The notes beneath the pieces are model-generated. The model saw only the letters and a program-made list of their open reading frames with translations, ran no database searches and was not told the DNA's origin. Both the position numbers and the translations under genes were made by a program. 64,000 nucleotides of DNA from Ferruginibacter sp. GTDB taxonomy: Bacteria; Bacteroidota; Bacteroidia; Chitinophagales; Chitinophagaceae. The stretch's first letter is position 1. Every line of letters starts with the position of its first letter. Shown piece after piece: positions 1 through 10,462 of this stretch. The DNA is taken from contig JAEUVU010000019.1 of NCBI GenBank assembly GCA_016786725.1, positions 1 to 64,000 on the forward strand. The letters are read 5' to 3'.

Positions 1-3000
1 CACCGGTAATGGGTTAACGGTAAGGGTGGCTGCCCTGGATGTTTGTGCAGCACAAGGTGCAGCACCCGTTACAATACAACGGTATTGATAAGTGCTCATG
101 CTTACAGGGGGCGCTGTAATGGTCAGCGTTGCAGTGGTTGCACCGCTGTAAACTCCGCCATTGGCTACGTTGGCAAAAGTACCACCACCATTGGTGCTTA
201 CCTGCCACTGATAGCTGTGAGGGCCTGTACCCGCTGTTACAGCTGCCGTAAAGGTTGCTACCTTATCGGTACATACGGTTTGATTAGCAGGTAACTGAGC
301 ATTAAGTACTGTTGGATCATTCACCGTTACGGTAACCGTACGGGCTGGTGACGTACATCCAGGAACTGAAATTGCATATGTAAAGAATACCCTTGAAATC
401 TGGAAAGCAGCTTCCTGCCAGATATTTTGTGGTGCATTGGTAGTTAATGGCAGCTGCATACCCATTCTCGTCAGGTTTACAGTAGTGCCGTTTATTACTG
501 TAGTATTCGGCGGATTACCTGAATAAGAATTAACAGTAGCACGTTGGCCAAGTATACCAATCACATCACCGGCATTGATCTGTATGTTAACAGGTATGGC
601 ACCGGTAGCCGGGTTACTCTGTGTTAAGAATAATGTAGTAAAAGCATTGGTTGTACCCGGGAATGCAGGCGGAGGTGTGGCTCCGTTAAACCGTAATACT
701 GCAATACTTTGTGCTCCAGTTGAAGCAGTGGTTGGAACTTCCACTGAGGTCATTACAAATGAACTTGGAGCAGTGAACCAGTAACCTCTTACATTACCCG
801 TGAAGGTAGTTGACTGATTTGGTAAAGGTATTGTTGCACCTGATATGTTCAAACCCTGCTGGGTTGCCTGGTATGTGTACACACCTGAAGGTGTAGGCCT
901 TGCCCAAACTGAGTCGACTGCAGTACCGGCTACATACGGTACAGTGGCTGCAGCATTAGAGAATAAACCTGTTGCAGGACTCCATACTGCTTGTGTGGTA
1001 ACCAACGGATTTGTAGCTTTCAGTTTTACGGCCGCATCGCCTAAGCACATCGCAACCGGGTTAGGTGTAACTGTTGGTGCAGGAGGAGTATAGTTAACCA
1101 ATACGCTTGCATCGGTGAAGCATCCTGTTGCCACATCGGTACCCCTCACTGTATAGGTAGTTTGTACAGTTGGTGCCGCATATACTGTTGGTAAGTTAGT
1201 TCCTGTGTAAGGAGTTGTTGCTGTTGCATTGGTGTATAATCCGGCTAATGGAGACCATACATAACTTAATACTGGTCCGCCACCGCTGCCTGGAGTTGTA
1301 TAGTCGATAGTTAAACTCCATGAAGCTAATGTTCCTACATCGCCAGGACCACCATCGCACATAGCCAATGTCCAGTTACCAGTAGTAGAGGCTGGTGTAG
1401 TGTATAAAGCATTCCAGTTTGCAGCATTTGATACAAAACCGGTTGGGTTCTGAATGGTTGGCCCCGCAACAGGCGTATTGATACCATCTGCCTTCCAGTT
1501 TGTGCTGTTATTGTAAATAAATGGTGCTGTAGCTACAGTACTCCAGGCTACTGTACCTGTCTGGCTCACTTTTGCACCATACCAACCCCAGGTTGGAACA
1601 CCGGAAGCAGGTCCGGTGAACAGGCCTGTACCATACTTGTACAGGTTGTATATCTGTCCGTTAGGAGCCTGTAAATGGATGATCATATCACCAGGATATG
1701 TGTGGGAGAAATTATTCAACGTAACACTTACATTGGTAATGGTTGCATTAGCCGGAACACCGGTCATTGCAATAACATTACTTACGCCATTGGCTGTATT
1801 ATCAGGAACTGCCAGATTGATCGTTCCGGAATTTACAGTTACCGAACCAGGCACCGGAGGTGCAGAAACACCTACTGATAATTGCGTACCATTAATACCG
1901 GCTACGCCACCGCAAACAGGGCCCACAGGTGTAATGGTAACAGTTGGGTTTGGATTAACTGTTAATGTAGCACAGTTAGATACATTGGTTGGCGGGGTCC
2001 ATGGTGCACATGTACCGCTTACTATACAACGGTATCCTCTGGCGTTCAGCGCCTGAGATGCAACTACTGTTAATGTTGCGGTATTTACGCCACTGTAAGG
2101 CGCCGCATTGGTTAAATTAACCCAGGTACCACCTGTACAACCAGCCGTGTTTTCCTGCCATTGATAGGTAAGGCCGGTACCGGTTGCACCCACAGTAAAT
2201 GTTGCATTTGCACCCACACATGCAACCTGGTTGCCTGGTTGTGTAGTTACTACAGGGCGCTTGTTAACTGTAATGGTAACATTTGCCTGGCGAATGCAAC
2301 CTGCACCATTGTTATGATTAACAGTGTAAGTGGTAGTGTTCATTGGAGAAGCTGCAACAGGGTTTGAAGTGGTTGAACTTAAACCTGCAGCTGGTGTCCA
2401 TAAGAAGGTTCCTGTAGTAACAGGCGTGTTTGATCCGCTTGAACAATTGGTTAAAGTTGCCACTTCCGCTGCTGATAATGCCCTGTTATACAAACGGAAT
2501 TCATCCAGGCGGCCTGTCATTGACAGAGAAGCTGAATTATATCCTCCAACCAGGAACGGCGCAGCTGCAGATGTATTGAAGGTAACTGCATATGTCTGGA
2601 AGAATACTCCGTTCTTGTACACAGTAGTATTGGTACCGTTGTAAACGATGGTTACTAATGTAGCACCAGGATTTACACCGGTGATCAGAACATCGCCTGA
2701 GCCACCTCTCAATAGCATATTGTTTGTTAATGCAGCACCTCCGTAAAATGCACGGAATACACTGGCTGCACTGCTGTTACCAAACAGGTAAGAAGGGTTA
2801 TTATCTACCTGGTTTGCACCAAGCCAGAAAGAGATGGTGAAAGCACTGGTAAAGTTGGTATTCCAGTTTGTATTTACATGGTTGGCATTTGCTGCTCCGC
2901 CGGCGCCAATCAATGCAGTACCGCATTGGCCGGTGCTGCCCTGGGTCTGGTTACCGATTATATTAGCAGTCAAAGTTCCCGGAGGAGGTGCACTGGCTAA

Positions 3001-6000
3001 GTTTGGTACAGTGCTGCCTGTACCGTCAAATTTATAGTACAGTATCTCTGGTAATGGCGCAGGTGGCGGACCACTTTGCTCCATTACTGTAAGTAATGTT
3101 GGATCGCCCTCGCAAAGCGTTGTACCAGGATCTGCAACAATTATCAAAGGTAAAGATGCTGTAAAGGTTACAGTAGCAATACTTGAGTTGGCTGCCGCAC
3201 AGGTACCAAACTGCGTTACTGCACGATAGTACATTGTTTGCGTAATGTTATTGAAAGTATAAGTAGTTGTTGTGTTGGCAATAGGTGTCCATGGCCCTGC
3301 AATATTGGTTGCAGATTCCCAACGGATCACGCCTCCGTTATGGCCTGCAACTGTTAAAGTACCGCTGTTTGTTGTTCCACAAACCTGAGAGTTTGCAGGA
3401 GTAACAGTACCAGGAGTTGATCCGGCAGCAACAAATAATCCCGCAGGGTTACTGGTAGCATTGGGGGCACAGGTACCGGTTACAATACACCTGTAGTAAT
3501 TTCCATTTAAACCAACAGCAGTTGGATTAACGGTTAATGTTGATGTGGTAACACCTGAATAAGGAGCACCATTTGCAAGGTTGCTATAGGTACCGCCAAT
3601 GCCTGTAGTGCTTATCTGCCACTGGTAAGTAACACCACCTGTAGCTGTACCAACACAGGTATACGTTACAGATGAACCGGCGCAGGTAGTTACATCAACT
3701 GGTTGTTGTGTAATGGTTGGGGCACAGGCAACAACCTGTGTAATTTCGGTTACCATATCTTTAAATGATACCCTTGTATTTGATGCGTTAAATAAATTTG
3801 AACGCATGTTTACTGCAGCTTTATAACTCAGGGTGATATCATCAACCCACCAGCCTTCCGGCGCAGTTGGAGCAGTTGTATTATCATCAGAACCAAAACG
3901 GAAACGGATCATGATGGATTGCCCGTTATAAGATGATAAATTGATCTTTGAATTAATGAATGTACCCTGAAGACCGGTAAATGCCAATCTTCCAGACAAT
4001 GCATTTGTTGGCGCAGCACCTAAGCCTGCGTTATATCCGTTCAGTGTAAAATTAGCAGAGCCAACATCATTCCAGGTAGTACCTCCATTGGTACTTATTT
4101 CTACAACACCTCCATCCCATCCATCTTCAGTATTCCACCTGTGCCAGAAACTTAATTCAGGATAGGAATTAAGTGGCAAAGCAAATGAAGCAGTTGTTGC
4201 AAGCCTTTGATCGCCTGCTACTGCAAGATTCTGAACGTAGAATGAGTTAGGGGCGCTGTTGCTGATTGTTGTAGACACTGTCCATGGTGTTCCAACAGAA
4301 CCAGCTGTTGACCATGCAGCGGGAATAGTTGCAGTGGCAACAGGCTCGGTAAATAATGTAACCGGAGCAAAGTAACTGCCATTGTTTACGTTTACAATAA
4401 ACGGATAGTTTGTGGTTCCGGCTGCCTGGTTAACAGCAAAACTTACAACACGGTTAGGTGCATCGTAAGTACCACCACTTACATAGGTAACGTTGGTAGG
4501 CAAAGTATCTCTTAAAGTATAGTTAGTTACCGCTGCGCAGGTAGTTACACTATTGGTATAAGTTAAGTTTGAACCTTCAGGAATGGTTGTTGCACTTACT
4601 GTAGCACCCATGCTGATTGGAGGAGTGAAATCAGGTACCTGGTCGGTTACACTGTTTGTAGAACCTTCAGATGCAAACGCACCCATGCCTCTTCTTCTGA
4701 ATGCTTCCCAGATAGAGCAACTGTAAAGCCCGCCATACAGAGCCTGGTCAGCAGCCAGAATAGCATTTCTGCCACTGATAAAGCCTGGGTTACATTGCTG
4801 CAACCTCATACCTTCAGTTACTAATTTCATAGCAATAACATTACCACCGCCACCGGCAAAATTGTACATATTAGGGTTGATGGTACCAACCTGATTAATA
4901 ATATTCCAGGTCATATCCCATAAAGTGGCGCACCATATCTCACCTCTCGGGTGAGGGCCTGCCGGCAGGCTTGCCAGGTAAACTTTGTTATTTACAGTAA
5001 AGTCGGTGCAATAACGTTGACTGCGTATCCCTAACCCTGTTGGGGGTTGAAATAAGGCATAAGTTCCAATACCACGTGGAGAGTTGAAGCCTGTATTTAA
5101 GGTTGCAGTTGCCCAATCCTGGGTAAACATCAATCCATAATAATCACTCCATCCTTCTCCCATTTGCTCAGCGTTACCAAGGCAGGCACCCGAACCACCA
5201 CCGGTTAAACGATTGCTGATGCCATGTCCATATTCGTGAACAATGATTCCATTGTCAACATCACCATCCCTGTTAGGGGTTCCGCCTGTCCACAAATACA
5301 TCTGCATCCTTCCGCTACCACCATCCGCCGGTGTAGCAAAGTTGGCATTGTTGGTTCCGCCGCCATCCTGTGCTTCGGCATTTACGTGATCATTACCATT
5401 ACCGCCACGGCCAAGGTTATCATCCTGAAAATTTGCAGCTGGCTCTGTAAATCCATAGATATACATGATATCATGAATTATATTGTTCCAGTAAAATAAG
5501 TTAACAGTATTAAACTGCTGGTTAGGCACCGGCGTTGTTTGTGTTGGATCAACGGTATAATTCGGAGTAAAATCAAAAGTCAGGTTAGGAAATGCAGTTG
5601 TAGAAGTTACCGCATCGGCAACAGTACCGTTATTGTCATTTGCCCTGTCCTGGTATGCAAATACGTTGTTACTGCGTGTATGACTGTAATCTGCTGCAGC
5701 CAGGCCGGTATGCCATCTTAAAGTGGTAGCATTACCAGGAGCTGCTGTCCAGGGATCTGTTCTGATAGCATGGGCTCCATTTGGGAAGGACGGAGCTTCG
5801 GCAGGATAAGGAACTACCCTGTAAGAAGCGGTAGTTACCAATGAAGGGTCATCAGATTTTTTAAAATCAAAAATTTTGTTGGCCGGTGCATTTGCCAGTG
5901 TATTACCATAGGCAAAACCGGGGTATTTAGTTAAGCCGTTAACATCGGGTGTTCCCCAATGATCGTAATCGGTGTAGTTATCTAATCCCAATACACTATT

Positions 6001-6606
6001 ATTTACAGCATCCACCCTGATCATCCAGTAATCTGAACTGGTTTTAGGTATGATGTAAACATGCCATGATAAGTTGATCTCATTAGAATTTTCAACAGGC
6101 GTCCACATGAGTTGAGCAGTAATATTTTCACGGGATACGCCCATGTTACCGAACTCAACTTTACGTCCATTGTCTTTTGTGCTGATAGCAGCAGCCATCT
6201 GTGAGGCATATAAACCCCTGTCGGATAAGGCAGACTGTACTGCAGATGCTGCAGTTACAGAAGGCGTAGCCGGTTTACCGGCAGCAAACTTCTGCAGGCT
6301 GTGGTTAAAAGCCCCTTGCTGAGATACCAGTTTATCGCCTTTAAAAGCGAGTACCAGCATCTGGTTAAATACGGGAATGCCCTGGTAGGTCTGGGTCAGG
6401 TACACCATTCTAATACCAGTGGTATTATCATAGTATGTGTTTGACACTTTCACATTACCAAGTTCATCCGAAGTCAATCCCAGTTTGGCTTTGCTTGCAC
6501 TTACCAAACTCATCGCTGCAGTCTCTTCAGCAGCATTGAAATTTTGTGCATTGATACTGAATACACAAAATAACAACGGAACGATAAGGAGTAGAACTCT
6601 TCTCAT
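1..6606 (-). CDS. Giant secreted M36 (fungalysin-type) metalloprotease with Ig-like, LamG and P domains; 3' end outside window
   Basis: One frame is open from an ATG at 6606 to the left edge, about 2,200 codons with no stop, so the C-terminus lies outside the window. A signal peptide (about residues 1-20) is followed by an FTP/PepSY-type propeptide and an M36 catalytic domain. The zinc motif HEYGHG is at about residue 457 (5221-5238), followed by AEQMGEGWSD, which carries the third ligand. After it come a DUF11-like stretch, a MAM-like jelly roll, Ig-like modules, a LamG-like domain (about residues 1190-1380), a P/Homo B-like domain (about 1590-1765) and more Ig-like repeats. The neighbouring family member at 49132 is half as long and ends in a T9SS sorting domain, so one is expected here beyond the edge. 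Probably an extracellular or surface protease; the substrate is unknown. A GCCTGCCGGCAGGC palindrome at 4957-4970 lies in the catalytic domain. Confidence 0.9.
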   Translation of the reverse strand, partial: MRRVLLLIVPLLFCVFSINAQNFNAAEETAAMSLVSASKAKLGLTSDELGNVKVSNTYYDNTTGIRMVYLTQTYQGIPVFNQMLVLAFKGDKLVSQQGAFNHSLQKFAAGKPATPSVTAASAVQSALSDRGLYASQMAAAISTKDNGRKVEFGNMGVSRENITAQLMWTPVENSNEINLSWHVYIIPKTSSDYWMIRVDAVNNSVLGLDNYTDYDHWGTPDVNGLTKYPGFAYGNTLANAPANKIFDFKKSDDPSLVTTASYRVVPYPAEAPSFPNGAHAIRTDPWTAAPGNATTLRWHTGLAAADYSHTRSNNVFAYQDRANDNNGTVADAVTSTTAFPNLTFDFTPNYTVDPTQTTPVPNQQFNTVNLFYWNNIIHDIMYIYGFTEPAANFQDDNLGRGGNGNDHVNAEAQDGGGTNNANFATPADGGSGRMQMYLWTGGTPNRDGDVDNGIIVHEYGHGISNRLTGGGSGACLGNAEQMGEGWSDYYGLMFTQDWATATLNTGFNSPRGIGTYALFQPPTGLGIRSQRYCTDFTVNNKVYLASLPAGPHPRGEIWCATLWDMTWNIINQVGTINPNMYNFAGGGGNVIAMKLVTEGMRLQQCNPGFISGRNAILAADQALYGGLYSCSIWEAFRRRGMGAFASEGSTNSVTDQVPDFTPPISMGATVSATTIPEGSNLTYTNSVTTCAAVTNYTLRDTLPTNVTYVSGGTYDAPNRVVSFAVNQAAGTTNYPFIVNVNNGSYFAPVTLFTEPVATATIPAAWSTAGSVGTPWTVSTTISNSAPNSFYVQNLAVAGDQRLATTASFALPLNSYPELSFWHRWNTEDGWDGGVVEISTNGGTTWNDVGSANFTLNGYNAGLGAAPTNALSGRLAFTGLQGTFINSKINLSSYNGQSIMIRFRFGSDDNTTAPTAPEGWWVDDITLSYKAAVNMRSNLFNASNTRVSFKDMVTEITQVVACAPTITQQPVDVTTCAGSSVTYTCVGTATGGVTYQWQISTTGIGGTYSNLANGAPYSGVTTSTLTVNPTAVGLNGNYYRCIVTGTCAPNATSNPAGLFVAAGSTPGTVTPANSQVCGTTNSGTLTVAGHNGGVIRWESATNIAGPWTPIANTTTTYTFNNITQTMYYRAVTQFGTCAAANSSIATVTFTASLPLIIVADPGTTLCEGDPTLLTVMEQSGPPPAPLPEILYYKFDGTGSTVPNLASAPPPGTLTANIIGNQTQGSTGQCGTALIGAGGAANANHVNTNWNTNFTSAFTISFWLGANQVDNNPSYLFGNSSAASVFRAFYGGAALTNNMLLRGGSGDVLITGVNPGATLVTIVYNGTNTTVYKNGVFFQTYAVTFNTSAAAPFLVGGYNSASLSMTGRLDEFRLYNRALSAAEVATLTNCSSGSNTPVTTGTFLWTPAAGLSSTTSNPVAASPMNTTTYTVNHNNGAGCIRQANVTITVNKRPVVTTQPGNQVACVGANATFTVGATGTGLTYQWQENTAGCTGGTWVNLTNAAPYSGVNTATLTVVASQALNARGYRCIVSGTCAPWTPPTNVSNCATLTVNPNPTVTITPVGPVCGGVAGINGTQLSVGVSAPPVPGSVTVNSGTINLAVPDNTANGVSNVIAMTGVPANATITNVSVTLNNFSHTYPGDMIIHLQAPNGQIYNLYKYGTGLFTGPASGVPTWGWYGAKVSQTGTVAWSTVATAPFIYNNSTNWKADGINTPVAGPTIQNPTGFVSNAANWNALYTTPASTTGNWTLAMCDGGPGDVGTLASWSLTIDYTTPGSGGGPVLSYVWSPLAGLYTNATATTPYTGTNLPTVYAAPTVQTTYTVRGTDVATGCFTDASVLVNYTPPAPTVTPNPVAMCLGDAAVKLKATNPLVTTQAVWSPATGLFSNAAATVPYVAGTAVDSVWARPTPSGVYTYQATQQGLNISGATIPLPNQSTTFTGNVRGYWFTAPSSFVMTSVEVPTTASTGAQSIAVLRFNGATPPPAFPGTTNAFTTLFLTQSNPATGAIPVNIQINAGDVIGILGQRATVNSYSGNPPNTTVINGTTVNLTRMGMQLPLTTNAPQNIWQEAAFQISRVFFTYAISVPGCTSPARTVTVTVNDPTVLNAQLPANQTVCTDKVATFTAAVTAGTGPHSYQWQVSTNGGGTFANVANGGVYSGATTATLTITAPPVSMSTYQYRCIVTGAAPCAAQTSRAATLTVNPLPV

Positions 6607-6907
6607 AATTGATGTTGTTTTAAATTTAGAATACATGTAAAATGAAATAATTAAAGATTTATGATCTCTTTGATACAAAAGGATTAGAAAAAAATACTTT
6701 AGACTTTTTCTTACAGATAGTGAAGAGTATGTAAGTGTAGAAGTAAAGGTTTTAATTCATAAGCATTTTGTTTGTCAGATAAAGTTTTCCTGATTTTAAA
6801 TATATTCAGCAATATTACAACAATAAATTAATGTTACTAAAAAATAAACCGGTATCTTATCAACAAATCCACAAACGGCATTTATTAACTTAAATCTATC
6901 ATTCTCA
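6607..6907. other. Intergenic region between divergent genes
   Basis: This AT-rich 301-bp stretch separates the divergent M36 protease and M20 amidohydrolase. It must carry promoters for both, but I found no exact TAnnTTTG element on either strand and no hairpin or further gene. Confidence 0.6.
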
Positions 6908-8212
6908 ATGAAAAAAAATAAATACATACTGGTTTTTATTACTTTGTTTTTTAACACCGATTCATCGGCACAAGAAATAAATGCCACCATCGCAAAAAAC
7001 GCCGAAATTATTCAGCTTAAATTAGTTGAATGGAGAAGGCACCTCCACCAAAACCCTGAACTGGGCAACAGGGAATTTAAAACGGCAGCCTACATTGTGG
7101 ATCAGTTAAAAGACCTGGGACTGGAAATCAAAACCGGTATTGCCAAAACCGGCGTGGTAGCTATTTTAAAAGGTGAAAAGCCCGGACCTGTAATTGCCTT
7201 AAGGGCCGATATGGATGCCCTGCCTGTAAAAGAAAGGGTAAATATTCCGTATGCATCAACAGATAGCACCATGTATGGAAAAACCAAAGTGCCAGTAATG
7301 CATGCCTGTGGCCACGATGCACATGTGGCTATGCTGATTGGCACAGCCAGGGTTTTGGCTGGTATGAAAAAGGATATTGCCGGTACAGTAAAATTCATTT
7401 TTCAACCGGCCGAGGAAGGCCCGCCAGAAGAGGAAGAAGGTGGCGCAGCGCTGATGGTAAAGGAAGGTGTAATGGAAAATCCCAAAGTAGATGTGATCTT
7501 TGGAATGCATATTGAAAGCTGGATACCTGCCGGCGATATACAATATAAGCCGGGTTCTTTTATGGCATCGGCGGATATGTTTACGGTGAAAGTGAAAGGC
7601 AGGTCATCGCATGGATCGCAGCCCTGGCTGGGGGTTGACCCCATTGCTGTTTCGGCGCAGATCATCGAAGGGTTCCAGAATATTGTGAGCAGGCAGATGG
7701 ACCTTACCAAAGCGCCGGTAGTGATTACGGTTGCCAAAATAAACAGCGGGGTTCGTTTCAACATTATTCCTGAAGAAGCAAATATGGAAGGGACTTTGCG
7801 AACACTGGACAGTAAAATGCAGCAGGATGTGCAGGAACGCATGAAATTTACAGCCGCTAAAATTGCCGAAGCATCCAATGCCACTGCAGAAGTGGTTTTT
7901 TATAATAAAACCCTGGTAACCTACAATACACCCGAACTGGTTGAAAAAATGCTGCCCTCTTTACAAACTGCAGCAGGTAAAAACAATGTACGGCGAATGG
8001 AATGGGTTACCGGTGCTGAAGACTTTAGCTTTTTTGGCAGCAAGGCCCCCGCCTTCTTTTTTTATTTTGGAGGAATGCCATTGGGCAACGATCCAAAATA
8101 TGCACCACCACACCATACTCCTGATTTTATGATTGATGACAGCAGATTGTTTGTTGGAGTGAAAGCTTTTTGCCAGTTGGTGTTTGATTATCCGAAAGTA
8201 ACAAGGAATTAA
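6908..8212 (+). CDS. Exported M20D-family metal-dependent amidohydrolase
   Basis: The 434-residue protein belongs to the M20 family (hippurate / N-acyl-amino-acid / IAA-amino-acid hydrolase group), which cleaves the amide bond of N-acylated amino acids. The metal-binding HACGHDAH begins at residue 132. The FQPAEE motif with the catalytic and metal glutamates is near residue 165, a further His is near 200 (GMHIES), and the GAEDFS motif is near the C-terminus. A short N-terminal hydrophobic stretch ending SSAQ looks like a signal peptide, so it probably acts in the periplasm. Length and motif order are normal. It converges on the next gene with a 2-bp gap. The exact substrate cannot be told. 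Confidence 0.93.
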   Translation: MKKNKYILVFITLFFNTDSSAQEINATIAKNAEIIQLKLVEWRRHLHQNPELGNREFKTAAYIVDQLKDLGLEIKTGIAKTGVVAILKGEKPGPVIALRADMDALPVKERVNIPYASTDSTMYGKTKVPVMHACGHDAHVAMLIGTARVLAGMKKDIAGTVKFIFQPAEEGPPEEEEGGAALMVKEGVMENPKVDVIFGMHIESWIPAGDIQYKPGSFMASADMFTVKVKGRSSHGSQPWLGVDPIAVSAQIIEGFQNIVSRQMDLTKAPVVITVAKINSGVRFNIIPEEANMEGTLRTLDSKMQQDVQERMKFTAAKIAEASNATAEVVFYNKTLVTYNTPELVEKMLPSLQTAAGKNNVRRMEWVTGAEDFSFFGSKAPAFFFYFGGMPLGNDPKYAPPHHTPDFMIDDSRLFVGVKAFCQLVFDYPKVTRN

Positions 8213-8214
8213 TT

Positions 8215-9069
8215 TTAGTGTTTTAAATATTCAATTAGCTCATCAATAGGACCAACTAAATATGGTTGTTTCTTCCGGGATTCGTATAACATATTTAACA
8301 ACAAATTTTTATCGCTTGTAAGAAAATTAATCGGCAGATCATTGCTTTTTATCCGTAATTTCTGATTCGGGTTTGAGGGCCTATATCTTAAAGTATCGGG
8401 CCTGTAATCAAATTTGCTTATATCAATATCATTTGTAGAATCCTTTAATGGAAGTGTAATATTTAAAGTGTGATAGTTATTGTTGGGAAACGTATTTACT
8501 GTAAGTGGATAATGATCGGGTGTAGGTGATACTCCTAAACTTCCAAAATATAGATTTTTAGGAACTGCAAAATTAAAATTGCCATTAGCATCTACAGTTA
8601 TTCCCCTGAATCCATAGCCAACTGCTACACCAAACCTGGCATATTCTCTTTCAGGATTATCAATAACAATCGCACTATACGAAAGAGGTTTTTTATCATA
8701 GCCCAATATTGAACCGTAAAAATATACTGAGTCTGTTGATCCTTTTGTTTCGCCTTGATACTCAACTTTATAGTTTAACAATACTGCTGATTTTAAAGGA
8801 AAATATCGTATACTAATCATGCTATCTCCCAGGTATTGCCATTTCCCCATTCTGATTGATTTTATATTATACTCCTTCGTTTCAAAGAAATGAATAAAAG
8901 TGGAATCCTTTTTTACATACCAATAGGTAGTGTTATTGGGGGTTCCTAAATTGTAACCTCTAACATAACAACCTTCTTTAAGAACAAATCGAGGATTTCT
9001 CTTTTGTGCAAATAAAGGAATACAACCAAAGAAAAAGAGTATAGCAATAATACATCTCATAATTTTCAT
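8215..9069 (-). CDS. Exported hypothetical protein with a carboxypeptidase-regulatory-like segment
   Basis: I do not recognise a named family for the whole 284-residue protein. It has a clear signal peptide ending PLFAQ. The middle (about residues 115-205) reads like a CarboxypepD_reg-like beta-sandwich, with a GSILGYDKKPLSYSAI opening and a DANGNFNF turn. It begins 1 bp after the stop of the metallopeptidase-like gene upstream, so the two are almost surely co-transcribed. It may be a periplasmic or surface partner of that peptidase; this is inference from position only. Confidence 0.75.
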   Translation of the reverse strand: MKIMRCIIAILFFFGCIPLFAQKRNPRFVLKEGCYVRGYNLGTPNNTTYWYVKKDSTFIHFFETKEYNIKSIRMGKWQYLGDSMISIRYFPLKSAVLLNYKVEYQGETKGSTDSVYFYGSILGYDKKPLSYSAIVIDNPEREYARFGVAVGYGFRGITVDANGNFNFAVPKNLYFGSLGVSPTPDHYPLTVNTFPNNNYHTLNITLPLKDSTNDIDISKFDYRPDTLRYRPSNPNQKLRIKSNDLPINFLTSDKNLLLNMLYESRKKQPYLVGPIDELIEYLKH

Positions 9070-9070
9070 T

Positions 9071-10462
9071 TTAATTACATGGATGACCTTTTGCAGGGTA
9101 GGCGTTTACATTAACATAGAAAGTCCCATTACCATCTGTATATGATAAACTATTATATGGATCTTTTTCTGCAGAGCATCTGTTTTTGATTCGGGTTTGA
9201 TCTGTTGATGATAAGTTTGCAAATGCTTTACTGTCATAGCATCCAATCCAAGCTAAGTCTCTGCAATAGTTTGAATCAATACTTATTCCTTTTGCTAAAG
9301 CAAATTGATATAAAGCACCGGCAACAACATTCTGATAACGTAAAATCATATCATTGTGCATTGTAGGATTCTGACCATTTATTATAGCAGATAGTACACT
9401 ATCTGTATTAGCACTTATGCCCGGGGGAGGAAATAAATAACCCCATTCAGTAGCTAAGGCTATTCTGATTGCCGTACTATCAGGAGAAAAATATGCTGCT
9501 CTATAACGATTGGCTAGATAACAGTGCATTGCTTCATGTATTATTGTTGCCGCAAGCCCTAGGTCTGTAGACTGCGAATAATATTTGTTGATAGTAACGG
9601 TAAAGTTAGTTGCATTTAAGTTTTGAGTAGTGATTGCCCCTGGGGGAGCTGAAGGTGTAGAAGCTCCCGATTCATAATACCAGTTTGAATTAGTTGTCTT
9701 TTTAAACACCATTTCAAAATCGGGGCTGGCACCAAAAAAGCCTCGTATTAGATTAGGTAATTTTTGTTGGATACTTTTAAGTGTGTCCAACGCTTTTCTA
9801 ATGCAGGCATCATTTGAACTATCTTTTACATTATAAGTAAGCCAAATATAGTCTAACCAACTTTGAGGAGTTTGCGGCGGCCATTGATTTCCTTCTGTTG
9901 GGTTACACTCAATAGGAACAAGACTGTTTATTATTTCATTACTGCATGGAATATTACTACCACCGCCATTACTACCTCCGCCACTGGGCGGAAATGGCCA
10001 GGTACTGCTACCCGAACCGCTACCGCCACCTCCTGGATTACCGCCTTCGGTTTCATAAGTCGTACAAACAGTAATTGTGCCGTTGGGTTGCCAACAGTTA
10101 ATACCTACAGTATTGCTGGTATTAGATCCAGAAAAGTTTCCGCCACATACATAATGATAAGTAGTTGCCGTCCAACATACCTCATACTCATAATTACTAA
10201 TTGTTGTTCCATTAGCAAAACCTTCTCCATTAGCTGTATTAAGCTTTATAAATCGCTGAATATTTGCAGTGTCGCTGTAATCAGAACTATTATTAAACAT
10301 TCTTTTATCGTTGACTTTAAACTCTGTTGATCCAAAAACATCTTTATCCATAGTCATAAACCTTATTGCGTATTCTTCGGCAGTAGTTACATTATTTGAT
10401 GTTGTTGGTGTTTCAAAAGGAAAATTTGTATAATCGCTTTGCCTATAGATATTTATATCCAC
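9071..10462 (-). CDS. Metallopeptidase-like domain; C-terminal part of a gene split by a -1 frameshift
   Basis: This frame holds HEAMH (9524-9538, about residue 309 from the GTG), an HExxH zinc-peptidase signature in the context ATIIHEAMHCYLANR. A Gly/Ser/Pro-rich linker lies before it (about residues 140-175). The apparent start is a GTG inside an open frame that runs further upstream, and it gives no signal peptide. The preceding ORF (10453-10878) supplies a lipoprotein signal and ends 10 bp inside this one. Joined by a -1 shift at 10480-10486 the product would be a roughly 600-residue lipoprotein with a C-terminal metallopeptidase-like domain. Peptidase activity is inferred from the motif only. 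Confidence 0.75.
   Translation of the reverse strand: MDINIYRQSDYTNFPFETPTTSNNVTTAEEYAIRFMTMDKDVFGSTEFKVNDKRMFNNSSDYSDTANIQRFIKLNTANGEGFANGTTISNYEYEVCWTATTYHYVCGGNFSGSNTSNTVGINCWQPNGTITVCTTYETEGGNPGGGGSGSGSSTWPFPPSGGGSNGGGSNIPCSNEIINSLVPIECNPTEGNQWPPQTPQSWLDYIWLTYNVKDSSNDACIRKALDTLKSIQQKLPNLIRGFFGASPDFEMVFKKTTNSNWYYESGASTPSAPPGAITTQNLNATNFTVTINKYYSQSTDLGLAATIIHEAMHCYLANRYRAAYFSPDSTAIRIALATEWGYLFPPPGISANTDSVLSAIINGQNPTMHNDMILRYQNVVAGALYQFALAKGISIDSNYCRDLAWIGCYDSKAFANLSSTDQTRIKNRCSAEKDPYNSLSYTDGNGTFYVNVNAYPAKGHPCN

Noticed and set aside
1616..2056. Plus-strand ORF of 146 codons
   Set aside because: It is antisense to the long open frame of the M36 protease, in a threonine/valine-rich region that often leaves opposite frames open.
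7402..7884. Minus-strand ORF of 160 codons
   Set aside because: Antisense to the well-supported M20 amidohydrolase; no independent motifs.
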